Part shown: positions 1-9,800 of the stretch, one piece after another | Numbering within the stretch: the stretch's first letter is position 1 | Layout of the letters: every line of letters begins with the position of its first letter | Origin: Pedobacter sp. JY14-1 | GTDB taxonomy: Bacteria > Bacteroidota > Bacteroidia > Sphingobacteriales > Sphingobacteriaceae | Length of the DNA stretch: 64,000 nt | Assembly: GCF_029269825.1 (NCBI RefSeq) | Contig: NZ_JARJHU010000005.1 | Coordinates: 620,001-684,000 of the forward strand | Direction of reading: 5' to 3' | Notes under the pieces: generated by a model | Database searches by the model: none | Told to the model about the DNA's origin: nothing | The model's input: only the letters and a program-made list of their open reading frames with translations | Program-made: the position numbers and the translations under genes

Positions 1-1
1 C

Positions 2-874
2 GCAATTTTCTTCCAGATGGGGAAAACATTTACTATAGGTGTCATTCTTCCAGAGCTGTCAGAAGCATTTTTTTCCGCTGTGACTACGGCTATTGAGGAA
101 ACCGCCTATAAAAAAAACTATACAGTATTGCTGGCCCAGTCTCATGATGACGAAAAAAAAGAACGGGAACTGGTAGAAAAAATGAAAAACAACCGGATTG
201 ACGGACTACTGGTTTCACTAGCCAAAAGCACCAGTTCTTTCGACCATTTCGAGAGACTTCAGAAATATGACATACCCGTCGTTTTCTTTGACCGTATCCC
301 CCCCTTGCCTAATATCCACTCGGTTTCCTGCAATATTGAAACCGGGACCGTCGAAGCGGTGAATTACCTGCTCAAAAAGGGCCATCGTACCATTGGCATG
401 ATCAACGGGCCAAAGACCCTGTTTGCCTCCGGTGAGCGTAAGGAGGGTTATATTAAGGCTATGCAAAAAAACCGGCTTAAATTTGACCCCACGCTTGTAC
501 TTAATTGTGATCTTACAGAAACCGGAGCGTCAGGTGCTTTGAATACGCTGCTGAACCATAAGCGAAAAGTAACGGCCATTGTTACTTTTAACGATTATAT
601 TGCGCTGTTTATCATGAAGCACCTGCGCGCCCTTAACCTGACCGGACAGGAAAAACCTGAAATTGTCAGTTATGCCAACCTGCCGCTCATCCACTACATT
701 GAGCATGTACCCGTAGCTACGGTAGAACAGTTCCCCTATCTTCAGGGACAACGGGCTACCGAAGTTCTTCTGGACCTGCTATCCAGAAAGGACAGGAACG
801 ATCAGCAACCCGCCGCCTATTACAATATCGTTATAGAGTCCCAGCTTATTGAGTCTGGAAAGACCGATCAATAA
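2..874 (+). CDS. LacI-family transcriptional regulator, 5' end cut by window edge
   Basis: This is the effector-binding part of a LacI/GalR-type repressor. The reading frame is open to the window edge at base 2, so the DNA-binding helix-turn-helix that family members carry in their first ~60 residues lies outside. The visible protein starts in the linker and reads into the classic first strand (TIGVILPEL), then a periplasmic-binding-protein fold with IDGLLVS, PVVFFDR and HRTIGMINGP blocks. The ATG at 17 is internal, not the start. The gene converges on the GH109-type gene and overlaps its end by 7 bp. The operator-like palindromes near 2312 and 10153-10327 make this the likely local regulator of the glycan locus. 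The inducer is unknown. Confidence 0.9.
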   Translation, partial: AIFFQMGKTFTIGVILPELSEAFFSAVTTAIEETAYKKNYTVLLAQSHDDEKKERELVEKMKNNRIDGLLVSLAKSTSSFDHFERLQKYDIPVVFFDRIPPLPNIHSVSCNIETGTVEAVNYLLKKGHRTIGMINGPKTLFASGERKEGYIKAMQKNRLKFDPTLVLNCDLTETGASGALNTLLNHKRKVTAIVTFNDYIALFIMKHLRALNLTGQEKPEIVSYANLPLIHYIEHVPVATVEQFPYLQGQRATEVLLDLLSRKDRNDQQPAAYYNIVIESQLIESGKTDQ

Positions 875-2220
875 TCGTCGTTTAATGCAAAGACAGGCTT
901 TCTGGTCATCCAGGCCCCACTCGTAAAATCCGGGAATTCTACCGTTTCGTTACCCATTTCTATAGACTGCTCGCTCAGGGGAGTTATTGCACTCCAGGCT
1001 GCAGCGTCATATACATCCATTGGTGTAGCGACACCACGCTTCGCAGATTCAATGAAGGCATGTATCACAAAAAAGTCCATGCCACCATGCCCGGCCCCTT
1101 CCGCATCCTTACTATACTTTTTCCACAGCGGATGGTCATATTTTTCCAGCCACGCCTTCGCATCTTCCCACTGGTGCGGCTTGCTGATACCTTCCACGTA
1201 AATACTCTTATTCACGTCCATCCACAGGCCATGCGTACCTTGTACTCTAAAGCCGAGTGAGTAAGGCCTGGGCAGATTCGTATCGTGTTGTAAGATCACA
1301 GTTTCACCGTTGGCACAGTCAATCGTGGTCGTCACAATATCACCAAGCCTGAAATTTACTTTTGTATTCGGATGGTCTGCACCACCTTTATCTACAATAT
1401 AGTTATGTAACCCCCTGGATTTCGTGGCAAAGGAATTGAGTTTCAGGAAACGGTTACCCCGGTTAATATTAATGTAGTTGGCGACAGGGCCAATACCGTG
1501 TGTAGGGTATAGGTCGCCATTACGGTGCACTGAATGGTTGGTACGCCAGCGTGCCTCCGAAAAGCCCTTTTCATCAAACTCCACACCGCCTCCATAAGGT
1601 TTAACCCCGTCATTGAATTTCACCTCCCTCAGATCATGCTGGTAGCCGCCCTGCAAATGGATCAGTTCACCGAAAACTCCCTGCCTGACCATATTCAGAA
1701 CAGCCATGACATCACGACGGTAACACACATTCTCCAGCATCATGACATGGGCATTATGCTGTTCCGCAGCGTGAACTACGTCCCAGTGGTCCTGAAGCGT
1801 GATGCCCAGCATTACCTCGGTAGCAACATATTTAAGCCCGGCATGAAGTGAAGCAATGATCATCGGCTTGTGCCATTCCCAGGGTGTGGCGATGAGCACA
1901 GATTGCAGTCCCTTCACCTCCAGCAGCTTATTCCATGCATAATCGTCTCCGGTAAATACCTTCGGCATTGGCTTGCCGCTTTTAGTGATCATTGATTTCG
2001 CTGTGTTCAGCATCCGCTGGTCTACATCAGCAATAGCAATCAGCTCCACATCATCCCGGTCCAGCAGCAACGCGAGATGATTCTGCCCCCTCAATCCTGT
2101 ACCAATCAGTCCCACCTTTAATTTGGTCGCGGTTCTTTTCGCAAAAAGTTCATGCCCGGGTACGAGTGTAATTCCTGCAGCTGTAAGTCCTGTGCTCTTT
2201 AAGAATTCACGTCTCTTCAT
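868..2220 (-). CDS. GH109-type Gfo/Idh/MocA glycosidase (alpha-N-acetylgalactosaminidase-like), Tat signal
   Basis: This is a 450-residue NAD-dependent enzyme of the Gfo/Idh/MocA fold. The N-terminus MKRREFLKSTGLTAAG is a Tat-type signal, so it is probably exported folded with its cofactor. The Rossmann glycine motif GLIGTGLRG is at about residues 37-45. The block GDLYPTHGIGP (about 235-245, with H241) matches family GH109, whose characterised members remove alpha-linked GalNAc by transient oxidation at C3 with bound NAD. Length fits GH109 (about 440-460). It is divergent from a sugar-kinase-like gene and shares that control region. Family membership is secure. The substrate (alpha-GalNAc or another alpha-hexosaminide) is inferred from the family and from the neighbouring kinase. 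Confidence 0.85.
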   Translation of the reverse strand: MKRREFLKSTGLTAAGITLVPGHELFAKRTATKLKVGLIGTGLRGQNHLALLLDRDDVELIAIADVDQRMLNTAKSMITKSGKPMPKVFTGDDYAWNKLLEVKGLQSVLIATPWEWHKPMIIASLHAGLKYVATEVMLGITLQDHWDVVHAAEQHNAHVMMLENVCYRRDVMAVLNMVRQGVFGELIHLQGGYQHDLREVKFNDGVKPYGGGVEFDEKGFSEARWRTNHSVHRNGDLYPTHGIGPVANYININRGNRFLKLNSFATKSRGLHNYIVDKGGADHPNTKVNFRLGDIVTTTIDCANGETVILQHDTNLPRPYSLGFRVQGTHGLWMDVNKSIYVEGISKPHQWEDAKAWLEKYDHPLWKKYSKDAEGAGHGGMDFFVIHAFIESAKRGVATPMDVYDAAAWSAITPLSEQSIEMGNETVEFPDFTSGAWMTRKPVFALNDDY

Positions 2221-2246
2221 ATGACTGTCCTTATTTAGTATATATT

Positions 2247-2256
2247 TAATCGTTTA
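2247..2256. promoter_or_regulatory. degenerate operator-like palindrome
   Basis: TAATCGTTTA matches the CAAWCGNTTG palindrome seen elsewhere in the locus except for a matched change of both outer bases. It lies 27 bp in front of the GH109-type start codon and could be a weak second site for the LacI-type regulator. The assignment is by resemblance only. Confidence 0.3.
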
Positions 2257-2311
2257 GTTTGACAGGTTGAAAATAGCCATTACACCCCTCTCTGTTATTT
2301 TGATTTTTACA

Positions 2312-2348
2312 CAATCGTTTGCATATCCATTAACTGGTTTTATTTTTT
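2312..2348 (+). promoter_or_regulatory. promoter of the kinase-like gene overlapped by LacI-type operator
   Basis: CAATCGTTTG (2312-2321) is an operator-like palindrome. Its last three bases form the TTG of a Bacteroidota -33 element (2319-2321). Exactly 19 bp later comes TATTTTTT (2341-2348), one base off the TAnnTTTG -7 consensus. Start of translation is at 2387. A repressor bound here would cover the -33 element, consistent with simple LacI-type repression. Confidence 0.5.
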
Positions 2349-2386
2349 AGGTTTACGTAAAGTATAAAAGACTCACACAGAAAAAG

Positions 2387-3430
2387 ATGCCCGAACAGTT
2401 ATTGCCACTATATGGGATCAGTCAGGAGAATGCAGTCATTCAACCATACGGAGCTGGTCTGATCAACCATACCTGGCGAATCAGTACAGATTCCCGCACC
2501 TATATCCTGCAACGCGTGAACCAGGCAGTATTTAAGCACCCTGAAGCAATCGACAAAAACCTCAGGATGCTTAAGGCACATGTAGCAGAAACGTATCCTG
2601 GTTATCTCTTTGTCGCTCCTTTGCCGGCATTATCTGGCGAAACCCTGGTGGTTCACGATGGTGATCATTACCGGCTCTTCCCGTTCATTGACGGCACCCA
2701 CGCCATTAATGTAGCGGGGAAACCTGATGAAGCCTTTGAGGCTGCCCGTCAGTTCGCACGTTTCAGCAGGCTGTTTAGCGATTTTGATGCCAAACGGCTG
2801 AATGCAACCCTTCCCGATTTCCATAATCTGAACCTCCGCTACAGGCAATTTCTGAAGGCCTGCAAGACCGCTGGTCCGGAAAGGATGTCCAAAGCATTAA
2901 ACTCAATAGAATTTGCAAGGAAAAACGAGCATATTGTCGATGTCTTTAACGACATCGTCGCCAATTCCCGCATTCCCCTCCGTGTCGTCCATCACGACAC
3001 CAAGATCAACAATGTACTATTTGATAAGTATAACAAAGCCATTTGCGTCATCGATCTGGATACAGTAATGCCTGGTTATTTCATCAGCGATGTGGGCGAT
3101 ATGATGCGCACTTATCTTTCACCAGCCGGCGAGGAAGAACAGGACACCACGCAAGTCCAGGTTCGTCCGGATTATTTTAAGGCCATTTATGAAGGCTATA
3201 TTGAGGAAATGGGTGACATCATGACCCATATTGAAAGATCAAGCTTCATTTATGCCGGCCGCTTTCTGATTTTCATGCAGGCACTTCGCTTTTTGACCGA
3301 CTATCTCCAAAACGACGTTTATTATGGAGCAAGATACGAAGACCACAATCTGCGCCGGGCAGAAAATCAGTTCACCCTGCTCAAAAGATATGTGGAGCAT
3401 GAGGCAGAATTCAGGCACATTGCTCCTTAG
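2387..3430 (+). CDS. phosphotransferase (APH/choline kinase fold), N-acetylhexosamine 1-kinase-like
   Basis: This is a 347-residue cytoplasmic kinase of the aminoglycoside-phosphotransferase/choline-kinase fold. The catalytic loop is HHDTKINN (about 202-209) and the metal-binding motif IDLDTVMPG is at 222-230. The nucleotide-site strand GLINHTW is near residue 24. This combination is the one seen in NahK, the kinase that makes GalNAc-1-P or GlcNAc-1-P in lacto-N-biose metabolism. Its position next to a GH109-type glycosidase supports a role in trapping the released amino sugar. It has its own promoter under an operator-like site and ends at a bidirectional terminator. The exact sugar is not shown by the sequence. 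Confidence 0.75.
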   Translation: MPEQLLPLYGISQENAVIQPYGAGLINHTWRISTDSRTYILQRVNQAVFKHPEAIDKNLRMLKAHVAETYPGYLFVAPLPALSGETLVVHDGDHYRLFPFIDGTHAINVAGKPDEAFEAARQFARFSRLFSDFDAKRLNATLPDFHNLNLRYRQFLKACKTAGPERMSKALNSIEFARKNEHIVDVFNDIVANSRIPLRVVHHDTKINNVLFDKYNKAICVIDLDTVMPGYFISDVGDMMRTYLSPAGEEEQDTTQVQVRPDYFKAIYEGYIEEMGDIMTHIERSSFIYAGRFLIFMQALRFLTDYLQNDVYYGARYEDHNLRRAENQFTLLKRYVEHEAEFRHIAP

Positions 3431-3451
3431 ATATTGCTCCATAAATAAAAG

Positions 3452-3482
3452 AGCGGCTGTCCCAGTTTATGGAACAGCCGCT
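3452..3482. terminator. bidirectional intrinsic terminator
   Basis: AGCGGCTGT (3452-3460) pairs perfectly with ACAGCCGCT (3474-3482) around a short loop. An A-rich run (AAATAAAAG) lies on the left and a T-rich run (TCGTTTTTG) on the right. It sits between the ends of two convergent transcription units, the kinase-like gene and the susCD operon, and can serve both. Confidence 0.85.
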
Positions 3483-3501
3483 TCGTTTTTGTAGTGCGTG
3501 A

Positions 3502-4560
3502 TTACTTTTTGGTAACCATCAGCTTCAATTCGTAAATGTACTTCCCGGGTACATTGAGCTTCGTATTGAACCTGATATTGATCTTCACCGGCTGGGCAGT
3601 ATAAGTCAGGTATTTGGGTAGGTTTGGCGGGTTCCAGCTTGTTGCATCTGCATAATCGATCGAAGCGATCCATTTTTCATAAATGCGGTAATAGCAGTTC
3701 AACCCATTGCTCTGCGAATCCCAGTATACATCCGGGAACCTGGTTTGCGCATAGTCATACAACACTGCTGTATCGGTCACCGTTGTCTTATAAGCAAATG
3801 TAGATAGCGTTTTCAGATAAGTATTGCCGCTTGGCCTGCGTTCCAGCGCCGCCCCAGGAAAGACCGCACCATTTTTGTCGATCACTTTCAGTACGATCTG
3901 GTTGGGTGTATTGGCAACCTTCCGGATGGTCAGCTTTACATTAGTAGACTGGCCGGCAGATTCATTCACCCATTGATCATCATAAGGAAACCTGACCGCC
4001 GTCTCACTGTTTACCGGCAGCGCAAGGAAATAGGGTGTATTTACATATTCATACTGCTTTACCGGGTTGATCACGATACTGGTAATGCCGGTATATACCT
4101 TCGTTCCATTCGGGTTTTCTACCTTTAGGTCAATTAAGTACTCGCCCGTTGGTACACTGTCTGTTGCCTGAGTGAACATGAGTTGCCCACTGCGCTCAAG
4201 CACAGTCAGCGGTTCCTTCCGTTCCACACCTCGTTTTGCGTTGATTAGTTCCAGCGTAGTATCCGTCAGTGGGTTATAGGCCTGTTTCCAAACATTTACA
4301 TTGTATTGCTTAAAAAAGGATGCTTCCCGCAGTCCCGTCTCCTTATGCCGTACGTCCAGTAAAGTAACCTTAAGCGGCGGCGTGGAATCATCGGTGATCA
4401 GCCCGTTAGAGATCAGGAATACCCCCTGACTCACAGTCAGCGGGTTTGCGGCATACCTCAGGTTTTCACTCAGAAAGCCCACCGTAACTTTTTTGCAGGA
4501 CAGTAGCCCGCAAAGCAGCAGCAACAATAGCGGCAGATATATTTTAATATTGGTCTTCAT
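3502..4560 (-). CDS. DUF5007-like SusCD-associated lipoprotein
   Basis: This is a 352-residue lipoprotein. The signal peptide has a long Leu run and a CGLLSC lipobox near residue 22, predicting export and lipidation. The mature part begins KKVTVGFLSENLRY and looks beta-rich. I recognise it tentatively as the DUF5007 type that accompanies SusC/SusD pairs. It is the last gene of the SusC-SusD-fasciclin-like operon. A surface role in glycan binding is plausible from its position only. No enzyme motif is visible. Confidence 0.65.
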   Translation of the reverse strand: MKTNIKIYLPLLLLLLCGLLSCKKVTVGFLSENLRYAANPLTVSQGVFLISNGLITDDSTPPLKVTLLDVRHKETGLREASFFKQYNVNVWKQAYNPLTDTTLELINAKRGVERKEPLTVLERSGQLMFTQATDSVPTGEYLIDLKVENPNGTKVYTGITSIVINPVKQYEYVNTPYFLALPVNSETAVRFPYDDQWVNESAGQSTNVKLTIRKVANTPNQIVLKVIDKNGAVFPGAALERRPSGNTYLKTLSTFAYKTTVTDTAVLYDYAQTRFPDVYWDSQSNGLNCYYRIYEKWIASIDYADATSWNPPNLPKYLTYTAQPVKINIRFNTKLNVPGKYIYELKLMVTKK

Positions 4561-4592
4561 ATCTAGTTCAGTTTAAATCAGTAATCACCTTA

Positions 4593-5297
4593 TTAGTCTT
4601 GTTGCTTGAATATCCAGCTATGATAATTGGCCAGTACATGCACTACACCATTGGTCGTCAGTATGCCAGTCGTCTGGCAAATGGTCATCTCATCTTCCAG
4701 GTCCTCATCGCCGGAGGGATCTGTATGTGTATAATCGCTGTTATTGAAAATATCCTTCTGTCCCCTTACCTTCACCAGGTAAATATATTTCGGTTTTGTG
4801 CTGATGACCCCGTCTTGCTGGTATTCATTCCGTTCCTCCAGCACCACGTTCAGGCTGATGCCGGGTGTACTTGTCTGGTAGTCCTTACCGGCACTGTTCA
4901 GCACATCCCGGGTAATCCGTTCCTGGAAAAAATACATGCCCATAGAGTCCCGAAGCATCTGAGGGGTATAGTTCAGCAGCGAATCCAGTGTAAAGTTATT
5001 GCGTTCGTCTGTGCTCCTGGCCTCCGCTTGCTTAATGGCAAGGTAATTGGCAATTGCATAATCATTGGGCACAAAGAAAGTCCCCGGTCCGTTGATCAGG
5101 TCCTTCATACCCGCCTTATCTATGATCATCAGCGTCGTATCGAACATCTGCCTTGGGTGCGACTTCAGGTAGTCATAAGTTGTCATGTTCACTTCAGCCT
5201 GGCTCAGCCCTCCGTTAACCACTGCGTCTTTCTTACAGGAAGCTGCAGCGATCAGTATGGTCGTCATTACCAATGCACTATTTATTAATTTCTTCAT
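4593..5297 (-). CDS. fasciclin-like domain lipoprotein
   Basis: This is a 234-residue lipoprotein with a lipobox at AAASC (about residue 20). The mature part shows the fasciclin/FAS1 pattern: an early strand-helix block ending GPGTFFVPNDYAI and a late TTNGVVHVLANY block, which matches the conserved FAS1 H2 box (NGVVHVI). FAS1 domains mediate adhesion or glycan contact. In Bacteroidota they often sit in SusCD operons as extra surface lipoproteins. Its position between SusD and the DUF5007-like gene fits a surface accessory role. Binding target unknown. Confidence 0.7.
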   Translation of the reverse strand: MKKLINSALVMTTILIAAASCKKDAVVNGGLSQAEVNMTTYDYLKSHPRQMFDTTLMIIDKAGMKDLINGPGTFFVPNDYAIANYLAIKQAEARSTDERNNFTLDSLLNYTPQMLRDSMGMYFFQERITRDVLNSAGKDYQTSTPGISLNVVLEERNEYQQDGVISTKPKYIYLVKVRGQKDIFNNSDYTHTDPSGDEDLEDEMTICQTTGILTTNGVVHVLANYHSWIFKQQD

Positions 5298-5320
5298 GTT
5301 TATTCCTATTTTATTAAACC

Positions 5321-6856
5321 TTACAATTTACCCATCCACCATGGGTTCTGGCTGATCAGCCGGTTGGCATTCAGGATTGAGTTTGCAATCGGCCACAGGT
5401 ATCCCTTTTGGTTGTATCTGTCTGCAGACATAGACCATGAACCGATGATCTGTCCGAAAAAAGCAGGACTGTTTGAATTCACTGCATTGCGCACCACATC
5501 GAAATAATTGTGTCCTTCTCCCACCAGTTCGCGTTCACGCTCCTGCATGATCTTTCTTTTCAATGCAGAACCATAATCCGTACTGATGTCAAATCCCGCT
5601 ACGCCCGCGCGCGTCCTTACAGGCAGTGCCGCAGCAATAGCTTCCTGGTCATTTCCGAGGGCATTCAAAGCCTCTGCCTTCAGCAGCAGCATATCTGCAA
5701 GTCTGAAGATCACGAGGTTACTCTCTGCAAGCGGATTGGCCGAACTTGCCGCATTCTTGTAAGCGATATTCGCATACTTTTTCAGCGAAAGCTTCTGTTT
5801 CAGTGTACCGCTACCATTGCTTTCATAAAAAAACTCCGTTTTGCGTGCATCACCACTTTCATAGAGTGTATTGGTCATTTCTACAGGTACATAGTAGTAA
5901 GCAGGATTATAAGGCATCCCCGCCTTCTGTTCCGAGCTCACCGTAAGAAATGCCACATTGGCGGTAAATATGTAATCTGTATAGGCAGCAGCCTCATTGT
6001 CAGAACTTTTCGCCGTAAGCACAAATATATTCTCCGGAGCGGCCGACTGACTGAATACGTCCAGTATCGCTCCCTGAGGTTGCAAATGATAAAGATCTGT
6101 ACGGTTGATCAGCGAATCCGCATAAGCGATTGTTTTTGTATAATCATTGGCCCAGGCACTTGCATGTGCAAGCAAAGCCAGCGCGGCTCCCTTGCTCGCC
6201 CGGCGCTTTTGATAGGTGCTGGCCTGCTCAAAAGTCAGTAGTGAGGAAGCTTTCTGTGCATCGGCAATTACCTGTTTAATGATCGTAGCTGCTTCGGTAC
6301 GTCCAAGCTTCTGGGCCTGGTCAGCGGATGTCGTCGCCGTGAGCTGCAAAGGCACATCGCCCCATACTTTGGTCATGTAAAAATAAGCCATTGCCCTCAG
6401 GAAATAAGCTTCGCCCAGATATGCATTCTTTGCCTGCGGGCTTGAGAACACATCATCAGACATCCGGTTTACATTTTCGATGACCAGATTACTGGCATCC
6501 ACTACGCGATACCAATTCGTCCAGTTGTGTGCGCCCTCTTCCCAGTAAGGTACCGTAAAACTCCCCGTAGTGACCAGATTGGTCGCCAGTGTACCCTGAT
6601 CAGAATTGAACATCCCTACTGGTACATCACCCCAGATAAAGAAACAACTGTTTTGGTGCAGACTCTTCCTGAAAAGCCCGTAAGCCCCCAATACAGCGGA
6701 CTGCACATCATTTTCTGATTTCCAAAACGAATCTGCATACGTATCATTGCTCAATTCGTTTTCCAGTGCCTTTTTACAGGAAACTACTGTCCCCATCAAC
6801 ATGCCCAGCACCACCACCAGGGCAAGGGTTTTGTATTTGATATTGTATATTTTCAT
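5321..6856 (-). CDS. SusD/RagB-family outer-membrane glycan-binding lipoprotein
   Basis: This is a 511-residue protein with a lipoprotein signal ending VVSCKK (Cys at about 27). The helical SusD body has TPR-like helices (AYFLRAMAYFYMTKVWGDVPL) and a C-terminal RagB/SusD block (RERELVGEGHNYFDVVR). It ends in the usual short tail with paired Trp (NPWWMGKL). SusD proteins cap the SusC barrel on the cell surface and deliver oligosaccharides. The gene follows SusC by 14 bp, so the two are co-transcribed. Family is certain; ligand is inferred from the adjacent GH109 and GH92 enzymes. Confidence 0.95.
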   Translation of the reverse strand: MKIYNIKYKTLALVVVLGMLMGTVVSCKKALENELSNDTYADSFWKSENDVQSAVLGAYGLFRKSLHQNSCFFIWGDVPVGMFNSDQGTLATNLVTTGSFTVPYWEEGAHNWTNWYRVVDASNLVIENVNRMSDDVFSSPQAKNAYLGEAYFLRAMAYFYMTKVWGDVPLQLTATTSADQAQKLGRTEAATIIKQVIADAQKASSLLTFEQASTYQKRRASKGAALALLAHASAWANDYTKTIAYADSLINRTDLYHLQPQGAILDVFSQSAAPENIFVLTAKSSDNEAAAYTDYIFTANVAFLTVSSEQKAGMPYNPAYYYVPVEMTNTLYESGDARKTEFFYESNGSGTLKQKLSLKKYANIAYKNAASSANPLAESNLVIFRLADMLLLKAEALNALGNDQEAIAAALPVRTRAGVAGFDISTDYGSALKRKIMQERERELVGEGHNYFDVVRNAVNSNSPAFFGQIIGSWSMSADRYNQKGYLWPIANSILNANRLISQNPWWMGKL

Positions 6857-6870
6857 GATTTTTTCCCCAT

Positions 6871-9800
6871 TTAAAATTCAACCTGCAAACCCAGTGTATA
6901 TTTTGTCGGTAGCGGATAACCGTCGCCGTAATCATAGCCCTGGCCATCTACACGTTCTGCATCAATGCCCGAAAACTTCTGGAACATAGCAATGTTGTCA
7001 ATTGTCCCGTAAAGCCTCAGCCCGTTAATTTTCGCGCTTTGCATCCATTTGTGTTTCTGCGCCTCAAACCGGTAGCCCAGGTTAATGTTCTTGATGCGGA
7101 TGTACCAGCCTGGTTCCTTAAAGAGCGACTGTCCGCTTCGCCATGCATACAGCCCCATAAAAGGGTTCAGCGCAGGCAGCGTGGCATGGTCACCAGCCTG
7201 TCTCCAGTAGTTATACTGGCTGATATCGGTAATGGATGCCTGTGCGAAATCAGAAGCACTGCCATAGAAGAGTCCGTTAGAGAGCCGTTGTGCCAGTGTA
7301 TTGTTCATAATATCCCTGCCAAACGTGAAGGTGGTCAGTATTTGTACGGAGAAGTTTTTGTAGCTGAAATAGTTGGTAAAACCACCTGTTACAAAAGGAT
7401 TGGGATCGCCAAAGAAGGTCTGGTCCTGCGCCCCGGTATTGTCTGAGATCATATAATCTCCGTTCACATCCCTCCAGTTTGGATAGCCAAGGCCCAGCGT
7501 ACCCCATTTGGTAGAGCCCACTGCTCCCGTGTACGGGTTTACGATCAGGTCACTTTCCGAGTTGATCACCCCGTCTACGATATAACCATAGTACATATTT
7601 AGCGGTTTGCCCACTACATATACGGCATTGCCGTAATACAAGTCCCGGTTACCATTGGGCAGTTCCGTAACCATATTGCGGTTAAACGACATGTTCAGCG
7701 AGGGGTTCCACTGAAAGGCACTCTTCTCCGGCATCATTCTGGCATTCAGCGTAAACTCAATACCCGAGTTACGCACCCCTGCAGCGTTGGTAAAAGTACT
7801 GGTGTACCCGGTATATTCCGGGATGAGTATCCTCAGCATCTGTCCGGTCGTATTTCGGGTATATGCGTCGACCGAGCCACTCAGCCTTCCTTTCCAAAGC
7901 ACGGCATCGATACCAACATTCCACTCTTCGGATTGCTGCCAGGTAATATCATCGTTGGTAATGCCATTGTAATTAGGGATGACCGCAGTGCCACCACCAT
8001 AAGTAGTGGCATCGGAACCTGCATAATTGGCATTACCGGAAAGATAGGCATTGTAACGGTCTACATCACCAATACTACTTTCATCTCCTGCCCTTCCCCA
8101 GCTTCCCCTTAACTTCAGCTCATTGATCCAATCTGCCTTTTTAATGAATTCCTCTTCAGATGCCAGCCAGCCCAAAGAGGCGGAAGGGAAATACCCCCAC
8201 TTGTTGTTCTTTCCAAACCTTGAAGAAGCATCAGCACGCCATACTACATCTAACAGATATTTATCTGCATAATCATAATGAAATGAACCCAGGTAAGAAA
8301 GCTTTCCATAGGTAGACAGATCGGAGTAACCGCTCAGGTCGGCACTGGCCACACCTTTAACCACCTTAATGTTATCATTCGGGATACCATAACCAGACAA
8401 ATAAATAGCCTCATTTCTGCGGCTTTCAAATTCCTGCACAAAGTTCGCGTTCAGGTTGTGCTTTTCTCCGATAGATTTTATCCATAACAAACTGTTTGTC
8501 AGCACATATTTACGATACTGACTGTAATTAGACCTGGCAAATGCCCGTCCGTCGTCAGACAAGATAGAAGGCGTAGCGTAATCGTTCTTATTGGTAGAAT
8601 AATTGATCGCTCCCCTGCTGCTCAACCGGAAACCTTCCAGAAAGCTGTACCGTAACTCACCGTTGGCACTGATGTCCGTGTTAATATTGTCGTTTCGCTG
8701 GTAAGCATAAGGATTGAGTATGCTTTCCAGATCATTTTCGGACATCTGCAACAATGAAGAAGGCATTGATATCGGGCTGATGGTAAAGATATCCCTGTAC
8801 AGCGACGGCCGGCTATTTCCACTAAATGTAGAACCTTTGCCATTCAATCTCTTACCTGTAGAGGCCCGGATACTGGTGATCAGCTCGAGTTTCTTTGAAA
8901 AGTTAATGCCTACGTTGCTGTTCAGCGAATATCGTTTATAACCCGTATTCAGCACTACACCCTTCTCATCATACAATCCGGCACCGATACGATAATTGAC
9001 AACCTCTGATCCACCCGATGCGGAAATGTCATAATTCTGGATGGCGCCCGACTGGTAAAACAAGTCCTGGTAATTGTTATTGTTATTGAAAGCCGGATTC
9101 AGACTATCCGTCAGCATAATGGGTATATTGTTGGCGATCTGTGCGTCGGTACCATAATTATAGATCAGGTCCATCTTCTGGCGACGTTCGGCGGCACCGA
9201 TCAGCGTGGACACCTTTTGCGGCTTTGCGGTATAACCCTGATACATATTGAAACTAATGCGGGGCGCACCGATCTGACCACGTTTCGTTTTGATCAGTAC
9301 CACACCGTTCGCAGCCCTGGATCCGTACATGGCGGCCGCAGATGCGTCCTTCAGAATATCTACCGATTCTACATCGTTTGGATTGAGGCTGGCCAGGAAG
9401 TTGGTACCGGTCTGATCAAAAGCCCTCACCTCATCGTCAGAGATTGGGATACCGTCGATAACATATAGTGGATTGCTGTACAGGTTATCGCCATCAAACC
9501 CGTCAGATGAAGCAGATATCTTGGTATTCCCCCTTATGACCAGTGATGTTTTGACACCTGGTTGCCCGGTAAAATTCTGTACATTGACTCCTGAAAGCTT
9601 ACCCTGCAACAATACATCCAGACTGGCTGCCGGAAGATTTTCAATTTCCTTACCGGTAATACTGGAGATTGCCGAAGTGGCCTTCCGGCGCTCAATATTC
9701 TTATACCCCGTCACGATGACCTCGTCCAGGCCATTCTGAGACTCCGCAATTTCTACGTTGAGATCAGTCCTGCCCTTCAGCGCAATCTCTTTGATCTCGT

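Noticed and set aside
5510..6241. 243-codon plus-strand frame opposite susD
   Set aside because: Antisense shadow; rich in Cys, Arg and Ile without any motif.
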